From NCBI GenBank assembly GCA_002224055.1, contig AZLU01000347.1, positions 1 through 29,109 on the forward strand: a DNA stretch of 29,109 nt. The letters run 5' to 3'. Under the pieces are notes generated by a model that had not been told where the DNA came from, made no database searches, and saw only the letters and a program-made list of their open reading frames with translations. The stretch comes from Pezizomycotina sp. ARF18 (taxonomy: Eukaryota; Ascomycota). Below are positions 22,503 to 29,109 of this stretch, one piece after another. How positions within the stretch are numbered: the first letter of the stretch is position 1; each line of letters starts with the position of its first letter. Both the position numbers and the translations under genes were made by a program.

Positions 22503-22837
22503 CTTGATAAATTGAGAAAATTCCTATTTTCCCCTTTGTTTCTACGCTTCACTGTTTCCGGCCAAAGCTTTTTCATTCAACCTAGACCTCTTTTTCTTCC
22601 CTTTGTTATACGTCCCCGATTTCTCACGCCCGGTTTGTCCCTCCTCTCGTTTATGCTTGTATTACTTCGCGTGTGTAAAAAAAGTATTTGTATCGTTTTT
22701 TTTGGTTTTTCTAATGAAAGTGGTCGTTGGCGGAATTTGAAGGAAGAAATAAAATAGAGAAGAGAGAGGGCCAGTTTTGCGGTAGGACTGTGGTTCGCAA
22801 TATACCGCTTCGACGGTGTGACGCGAATTGTATAGGG

Positions 22838-22847
22838 TACTTAAGTA
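22838..22847. repeat. TACTTAAGTA palindrome, copy 3
   Basis: An exact copy at the left edge of the AT-rich island in the NUP188/trpC spacer, followed by GTTAGG. Confidence 0.7.
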
Positions 22848-22854
22848 GTTAGGT

Positions 22855-23475
22855 TTGTTTAATAATAATTAATATAATACAAGGGGAAAAAATAAAAGAG
22901 AGCAGGGCATTTAGCATGTTTTACCTTGGCATGAGGCTCAATAATAAATAAATATATCAGATTTTAAAATTTATCATTTATATTCAAAAATTATTGTAAC
23001 TCCGATTCTGAGCTCAATTCTGTAGATATAGCGCTAAATTCAGTATCTAAATCTTTATCATCAATAATATATAATCATTTATTTAAAATCCCTATTTCTT
23101 TTAATCTTAATATATATAAAAAAATTATAATCTTCAATAAATAATTTATTTTATATTTTTTATCTTTTAAGTTAATTTAATTTTATTTTTATAATATAAA
23201 AGATTATAATTAAATAAATAAAATATTTTTTGATTTTAATTTTTAATTAATAAATAGAATTTTGCCTTTTTCTAATTAATTTAATTAACATTTTATATAT
23301 ATAATAATAAAATTAAATAAAATAATATATTTTTATATTTTTTATTTATTTATTTTATATTTATTTATTTTTAATTTTAAGTTTAAGAGGGGGGTATTAG
23401 GTGTGAGAGAGTAAGATATATATAAATTAAAAAAAAATATAGATTTGTGAGTGACAATATTTATTACTTAAGTAT
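22855..23475. repeat. AT-rich island, about 620 bases
   Basis: Base composition drops to nearly pure A and T, especially 22930-23380, with no coding frame and no recognisable transposon remains. It could be an old element decayed by repeat-induced point mutation, or a simple AT-rich spacer. I cannot tell which without homologous copies. Confidence 0.6.
23465..23474. repeat. TACTTAAGTA palindrome, copy 4
   Basis: An exact copy at the right edge of the same AT-rich island, so the island is bracketed by copies 3 and 4. Confidence 0.7.
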
Positions 23476-23577
23476 TTAAAATTTGGAGTACATTGCTAAC
23501 CTCGGCTATTATAATGCAAGGTAACTGCCAAGGTAAACACGCTAAATGCCTCTGAGAGAGAGAGAAGAAAGAAGAGA

Positions 23578-23600
23578 AAAAAAAATAAAAAAAAATAAAA

Positions 23601-23631
<31 letters not shown>

Positions 23632-23653
23632 AATAAATAAAATAAAAAATAAA
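23578..23653 (-). repeat. TAAAA-type low-complexity repeat
   Basis: Repeated TAAAA/TAAATAA units are broken by longer A runs. The minus-strand frame gives Phe/Tyr/Leu-rich nonsense. It is a microsatellite-like tract without inferred function. Confidence 0.8.
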
Positions 23654-24044
23654 GAGGAATAGAGCGTGCATAGCCAGAGAGCACCACCACAACACTATCC
23701 TCACCTCGTCTTACTTTTTATTTTAGTTTTTCTGCAATATTTAAATGATAAAAGATACTTGAATACCTAGTACTAATGCGTTTTAATCACTTCCTACTAC
23801 TATATATATATATTCTCTCTAATATTATTTATCTCTCGTTTTTTTTTTTTATTTCTTTAACTTCGTACTATTTTACTTTTAAGTAAATCCTACCTACCAC
23901 TTGTACCTCGAGTTTTGGTTTAAACGAAGTTTACAGTTAGTTGTCATCTATATCGTTATTCTGCCATGAAACATTCCGGAAAAATACTTACCCTTCCTTC
24001 GTGCCTCTGAGCTATTACAAAGTATTGTAGCTCTAATAAGAAAA

Positions 24045-24124
24045 AGCTACAATCAAGCTAAAGTCATTACACCAAGTTGGGGCTTACTTTTACCATCCAA
24101 TTTCATCCACCGTCTTTCTTTTTC

Positions 24125-24167
<43 letters not shown>

Positions 24168-24330
24168 CCTTTTTCCATTTCTTTCCTTTTTTCCTTTCTC
24201 TTCTTTCCATTCTTTCTCTTCTTCTTCACTTCATGCTTGCAAAGTTCATTGAGGAGCTACAATCAAGCTAAAGTCATACACCAAAGTGGGCTTACTTTTA
24301 CCATCCAATCATCCACCGTCTTTCTTTTTC

Positions 24331-24371
<41 letters not shown>

Positions 24372-24459
24372 CTTTTTCCATTTCCTTTCCTTTCTCTTCT
24401 TTCTCTTCTTCCATTCTTTCTCTTCTTCTTCACTTCACTGCTTCAAAGTTCATTGAGGA
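24045..24459 (+). repeat. Direct tandem duplication, unit about 210 bases
   Basis: Unit 1 (24045-24254) and unit 2 (24255-24459) both start AGCTACAATCAAGCTAAAGT. They continue through a CACCGTCTTTCTTT block and a long T run, and end TTCATTGAGGA. They differ almost only by one- or two-base gains and losses. The repeat lies 156 bases upstream of the trpC ATG, so it is probably promoter sequence duplicated either truly or by assembly. Confidence 0.9.
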
Positions 24460-24614
24460 CTCTTCTTTTACCCTGGTTATACTCCCCCAGATAATTTCTT
24501 AAAATAACATAGCTATCCTTAGCTGCCTATCCCTCTGTACCTACTCAAGTAGCTAACCATTTATATAATATATATATATAATATCAGAGCATATATATAG
24601 CATAGATAGTCAAA

Positions 24615-27031
24615 ATGACTGCATTTCAGGCCAGCATACTTGGCCACGACGATGCCCGTCCTACTTCCGCATGCATCCCGGCTGGGCTAATAGACAATTA
24701 CGACTCTTTCACTTACAACGTATCCAGTACCTAATACTGGAAGGTGCCAACGTGGAGGTCCTAGAAACGATGCCATTACGCTCGAAGACCTCATCGCGAT
24801 GAACCCGACCCAGCTTGTGGTATCTCCGGGCCTGGCCATCCGAACACGATTCTGGATCAGCAAGGAAGCCATCAAATACTTTGAGGCAAGATACGGTTCT
24901 GGGTGTTTGTATGGGACAGCAAGTCTTTCTCTCTTAACTCCCTTTTGGCCCCTCCCGTCTCTACCCTTTTATTGAATGGAGAAAAGTTAACGGCGTCTCC
25001 TCTTCTTTAGACAATGTATTTTCACGGTCTACGGTGGGACCGTAGCATCGGCCAACGAGATTTTACACGGCAAAACGTCAGATATTCTCCATGATTCAAT
25101 TGGGGTATTCGATGGCATCGATCAGCTCATGCCGGTAACGCGGTACCATTCGCTAGCCGGAACAGCCGAAACTTTGCCAGATTGCCTAGACGTTAATTCC
25201 TGGACGACGACAAGGGAGTTATTATGGGCGTGAGACACAAGGAGTTCGTAATGGAGGGAGTGCAGTTCCACCCGAGAGCATCCTCACGCTTACCGGGAGG
25301 CAGATATTCCGAAATTTCTTAAAGTGGAGTCACGGAACCTGGTAGCAGAAGAGGATCCGTTCTTCGGGATTCGATCAAGAAGAATACATCGTACCAGTCC
25401 TGGCGCAGCAAATCCGGGTTCGACGACGGCAGGACGGCGACGGTGACTTCCAAGCCATCTAAGCTCGAACAGATCTACAAGCGGCGCCGGCAGCGGGTCA
25501 AAGAGCAAATGCTTACCCCGGGCTTGCGTCAGCTGGATCTCGACGCCGCGTACGAAATGTCCATTTCGCCAACCTGATTGATTTCAAGCAGCGCCTTTTA
25601 CAGTCGCCGTACCCTATGGCGCTCATGGCAGAAATTAAGCGAGCATCTCCTTCCAAAGGCAAATCGACATCAACGTAAGCTCCACGGCCAAGCGCGTCTG
25701 TACGCCCGTGCGGGGGCAGCTACTATATCTGTCCTCACCGAGCCGGACTGGTTCAAAGGATCTATCGATGATCTGCGCTTGGCCAGAGCAGCCGTTGAAG
25801 GGATGAAAAACCGGCCGGCAATTCTGCGAAAAGAATTCATATTTCACGAGTACCAAATTCTAGAGGCGAGGTTGAGTGGCGCCGACACCGTTTTGCTAAT
25901 AGTCAAAATGTTGCCGCGCCCCTGCTGGAGAAATTGTACAAATACTCGAAGAGTCTAGGGATGGAAACCTTTGTAGAGGTCAACGACGAAGCAGAAATGA
26001 AAATCGCTATGAATATAGCTCGCAAGTCATCGGAGTGAACAACAGGGACCTGCATTCATTCAACGTTGATCTAAACACAACCACCTCCCTCCTGAAGTTG
26101 GTACCTCTAGGAACGATCCTCTGTGCTCTGAGTGGCATAATGGGTCGGCAGGATGTAGAAGCCTATGAGCAGAAGGTGTGAGCGCTGTGCTTGTTGGAGA
26201 AGCCTTGATGAAAGCAGGCGATAATCTGCCAACCTTTGTAAGAGATTTAATGGGAGGAAATAACGGAGAGCTAAACCAGAAACAGAAAGAACGGGATATT
26301 CTTGTTAAAATATGCGGCACTCGAACCCCCGAGGCTGCCCAAGCCGCTGCGGAAGCAGGCGCGGACCTTATCGGGATGATACTAGTCGAAGGCTCCAAGC
26401 GGTGTGTTAGCCTTGAGACCGCCCTCAAAATTCAGACGTTGTCCACAAGACCAATAGGGATCCACGGTCTTCGGTCTCGGAAACAGATAAGCACGGATTC
26501 AAAGGCGTCGAAAAAGTGACGGATGATTTCTTCGAGCATCATTTTTCAATTCCTTTTTCACGCCGAAAAGACCGCTTCTCGTCGGCGTTTTCCAAAACCA
26601 GCCATTGCAGTATATCCTACACCTCCAAAAGATCTTGGACCTGGATATCGTTCAGCTGCTATGGTCAGAGCCGCTAGAATACAGTCGGCTCATTCCGGTA
26701 CCTGTTTTGAAATCTTTCCATCCGTCTCAGAAGGAATTAGCAAGATATGGCTACCATGCTGCACCGCTCCTAGATTCTGGGGCAGGTGGTACTGGCGAAA
26801 GCCTTCCCGACCAAGGGATCAAAGATGTGCTCGGCGGCGGGCGTTCAAATCTTCCTAGCGGGCGGCTTACCCCGGAAAATGTAAGCGATATCTTGAACAG
26901 ACTTGGTGGTAGAAAAGCAGGAAATCAGAGGGGTCGACGTTAGTAGTGGTGTAGAAACAAACGGCCAACAGGATGTTAGGAAAATTGCAGAGTTCGTGAC
27001 CAGGCTAAGCAGGGTTAGTTTAATCCTTTAA
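24615..27031 (+). CDS. trpC: Trifunctional tryptophan protein (GATase-IGPS-PRAI)
   Basis: This protein supplies the glutamine amidotransferase of anthranilate synthase plus indole-3-glycerol phosphate synthase and phosphoribosylanthranilate isomerase, three activities of tryptophan synthesis. The start [20 protein letters not shown] leads into [13 protein letters not shown]. Amidotransferase motifs are VVSPGPGHP (one C missing), LGVCMGQQ with the catalytic Cys, and GVQFHPES with the catalytic His-x-Glu. An intron lies at 24923-25010 (GTCTTT donor, TTTAG acceptor). After a linker ([16 protein letters not shown]), IGPS shows [50 protein letters not shown] and [16 protein letters not shown] shows [13 protein letters not shown] (catalytic Cys), [26 protein letters not shown] (catalytic Asp) and [12 protein letters not shown] before TAA at 27029-27031. 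Single-base losses are dense in 24710-24910, and also near 25290, 25670, 25910, 26010 and 26170. Fusion in this order is typical of filamentous ascomycetes. Confidence 0.93.
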
Positions 27032-27643
27032 TTACGATTCTAGAGTTGGCCATTTTAGACTACTTCAGTTCTTCGTTTAATAGATAGAATTTTACAGCTC
27101 AGCTGGTATATTGAAAGTCACAGCACATTTAAATTTTGAATATTCATATCAAGAACATATATCTCAAAGATTCAGTCTTGTGTTTGCAAGTTCATGACTA
27201 TAACCAAGGACGAGCAATTAGCCTACTTCGAATTTCCTCAAAAATTCGGTGCGAAGCATACCGGTAACAAGGCTACCCTCATTGCAGTACTAATAACATC
27301 GAATATATTTTGCGTCTAAGTATTACATTGCTGGAAGTTGAGATTTCTAGCGTACAGAGCGAACAAACGAACCAGGATAAATAAGTATGAAATGTGAATA
27401 GACTATTGTACAATATCAGGATAGGTTCGAGATTAGTACGCGAAAATAGGGCTAACCCAATACCGGCATTCGAAGAACCATCTAAAGATGTTCACACTTC
27501 CCTGAAGCGTGAGTGATTGGACGGCTTGATTAAGCAACCGCGAGCCCCGAAGATGCCAATCAACTGAAAGCCAGTGCTCATACGATTATCCAGGCATGAC
27601 ATTATATCTTGTATAGAACATTTAGTGAGATGCTAACACTTCT
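27032..27643. other. Convergent 3' spacer trpC/GGC1
   Basis: About 610 AT-rich bases lie between the two stop codons. No coding frame or RNA gene was recognised. It presumably holds both 3' UTRs. Confidence 0.6.
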
Positions 27644-29109
27644 TTACAGCACCTTGTTGAAAGCCGATCAGGTCTGTGCCATCCAGAATGAGAATACTAA
27701 TTTCGGACCGGTCATGAGGAGTTTAGGTGTAAGCCCTTTGAAGAATGATGTAACTCCTAAAAGCGGGAAGAAAAGGAGTCAATTTTCAATCCATAAGTTA
27801 TATGTTATAGGGCATTGGCTGTTCCAATAGCCCGGGAAATTTTTTTTTTTCTTTTTTTTTTTTTTTGGTGTGTCGGTCCTACCTTCATTCTTGAGCATAT
27901 TGCTAACGATTCGGAAGCCGCTCTCCGGGTTTTCAAAAATTTCTGTTCTGGATGCGAGTCTTTATAACGTCCAGTGGAGCTGACACGATGAGAGATGCAG
28001 AGCCCCCACGACCGACGCAACAAAGTTTTGACCCCACGTAGCTGCGTTGTAATCCTTAAGGTCCGTATATGTATTCTTTCGCAAAAGCACTTCCACCAAA
28101 GAGCTATCCCCCGCAAGATCTCGTCAGTGAGGTGATGAAGCAGAGGGGAAAGAGTAACTAGAAGCTTCAGAATCTCCTGATTCCGCTATCCCCCAGTGGC
28201 ACTTTTCGTGAACGGAGGTTTAACTTGAAAAAAGAGCAAAAAATCGAGGTAAATGCTTACCGCAAAGCTTCCTGGTGCATTCCTGGCGGCTGTCCACCCC
28301 CAACCTCGTAGAGCCCGAATCCCTCGTCGGCCACGATTCTGAATAGACCTCGGCCTCGGAAGGCCTCCGGATTCGTCTGGCGCTTGATCTTTAGAACATC
28401 GAGCGGAAGTAGGACGATCTCTCCAATGCCGATCAAGCTTTACAAGTATTAGTATTTCATTTGTAAGACAAGTAAGATAAACTGGGGAGAACCGACGACA
28501 TGAGGTTCATACCTTCCGGCAGTCGCATGCATAATGGCCTTCCCCGTGCCCTTTCCGAATGCGGCATCAAACTTGTCACCGTGGTGCAGAGACAAATAGT
28601 CCCGAACGAACGGTTGGCCGCCGTACTTGTAGATTCGTTGAAGCACCTAGGAAACACAAGTTTAGAAAAATACGATTTTTTTCCAAGTGGGAGGGGAGAA
28701 GAGCAACGTTCGTATATTACTTACCTTGTATGCCGCTGCATAACCTAGACCGGGGAACAGGGACACAAACTTGCTACCAATCGATGCGTCCGCATATGTT
28801 TTGAATATGACAGTGTTCAGATGAGATACCGATGAGACCTAATATCCGTTTCGATTGTCAACGACCCGCCTGCATGCGACGGCTAGCTGCCTTTATGACA
28901 GACATATCGTGTTTACAAAAGATATACCTTTCCATAGTTGCTCATTAACTCTTTGCAATTGTGTCGACCTGAGAGATTGATCGTATAAGTAATAGTTCCT
29001 CCCATAATTTGCCTACTGCCGTCCCTCCCTCACTTCCCCTTCTCCCAAACTAAGGACCTCCCGCTTTGCTTGTGCTACTTTTATCTTACGGGTGAAAAAC
29101 GGCCAATTC
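27644..29109 (-). CDS. GGC1: Mitochondrial GTP/GDP carrier GGC1/YHM1 (5' end outside window)
   Basis: This mitochondrial carrier family protein exchanges GTP for GDP across the inner membrane and affects iron homeostasis in yeast. Exons on the minus strand are 29109-29090 (partial), 28968-28928, 28838-28725, 28646-28513, 28437-28261, 28103-27883 and 27756-27644. All three carrier signatures are visible: FHP|VDTIAKR, split by an intron; PLDVLKIKR; and PLDVIKTR. Diagnostic blocks are VSLFPGLGYAAAYK, VLQRIYKYGGQPFVRDYL, SLIGIGEIVLLPLDVLKI, GWGWTAARNAPGSFA, FAKEYIYG, and GVTSFFKGLTPKLL followed by TGPKLVFSFWMAQ. The stop TAA is at 27646-27644. Exons 28838-28725 and 28646-28513 are clean, while the exon 28103-27883 has both one-base gains (28040s, 27930s) and losses. 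The N-terminus lies beyond 29109. Confidence 0.9.

Larger units (their letters stand above)
22503..24614. promoter_or_regulatory. Divergent spacer NUP188/trpC
   Basis: These 2.1 kb carry no recognisable gene. From left to right there is a pyrimidine-rich leader region for NUP188, a very AT-rich island (22855-23475), a TAAAA-type repeat (23578-23653), the 210-base tandem duplication (24045-24459) and a TA-rich patch (24560-24600) just before the trpC start. Two TACTTAAGTA palindromes lie at 22838-22847 and 23465-23474. No TGACTC-type general-control site was found close to trpC. Confidence 0.5.

Noticed and set aside
22512-22757. Plus-strand 81-codon frame just upstream of NUP188
   Set aside because: It has no ATG start, is hydrophobic and T-driven, and lies where the NUP188 leader is expected.
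24077-24494. Two phenylalanine-rich plus-strand frames
   Set aside because: They are translations of the T runs in the tandem duplication and are not plausible proteins.

Overview
The window reads as chromosomal DNA from a filamentous ascomycete (Pezizomycotina). The evidence is many short GT-AG introns of about 75 to 145 bases, a fused three-domain tryptophan gene in the order amidotransferase, IGPS, PRAI, and housekeeping proteins that resemble fungal family members. Spacers are AT-rich and full of homopolymers. Class and genus cannot be fixed from this sequence alone. I find no mobile element, CRISPR array, tRNA, rRNA, virus or biosynthetic cluster.

Layout, left to right: GCDH, glutaryl-CoA dehydrogenase (+, 1006-3203); IMP4, U3 snoRNP protein (-, 4977-3890); RPL5, ribosomal protein uL18 (+, 5567-6935); FEN1/RAD27, flap endonuclease (-, 9465-7634); PLC1, phosphoinositide phospholipase C (+, 11766-15440); NUP188, inner-ring nucleoporin (-, 22502-16574); trpC/TRP1 (+, 24615-27031); and GGC1, mitochondrial GTP/GDP carrier (-, running off the right edge, ending at 27644). 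Strands alternate strictly, so every spacer is either a shared divergent promoter (IMP4/RPL5, FEN1/PLC1, NUP188/trpC) or a convergent 3' region. The genes do not form a pathway. The one functional pairing is IMP4/RPL5, where two ribosome-production genes share about 590 bases of promoter.

Almost every gene is interrupted by single-base gaps, and occasional single-base gains, mostly inside short homopolymers. Correcting one base at a time recovers clean family sequence with intact catalytic motifs. I read this as uncorrected long-read consensus error rather than eight simultaneous pseudogenes. No single open frame therefore represents a whole protein, and the coordinates given are gene spans with exons inferred from splice signals and protein similarity.

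The most interesting biology is exon structure. FEN1 appears to have a 13-base first exon, a 5-base microexon encoding Asp-Ala, and a PIP box split by an intron. GCDH has exons of 23 and 25 bases. Other points of note are a 210-base direct tandem duplication upstream of trpC, a palindromic TACTTAAGTA motif confined to spacers, and a masked triple deletion in GCDH that leaves an open but partly wrong frame.
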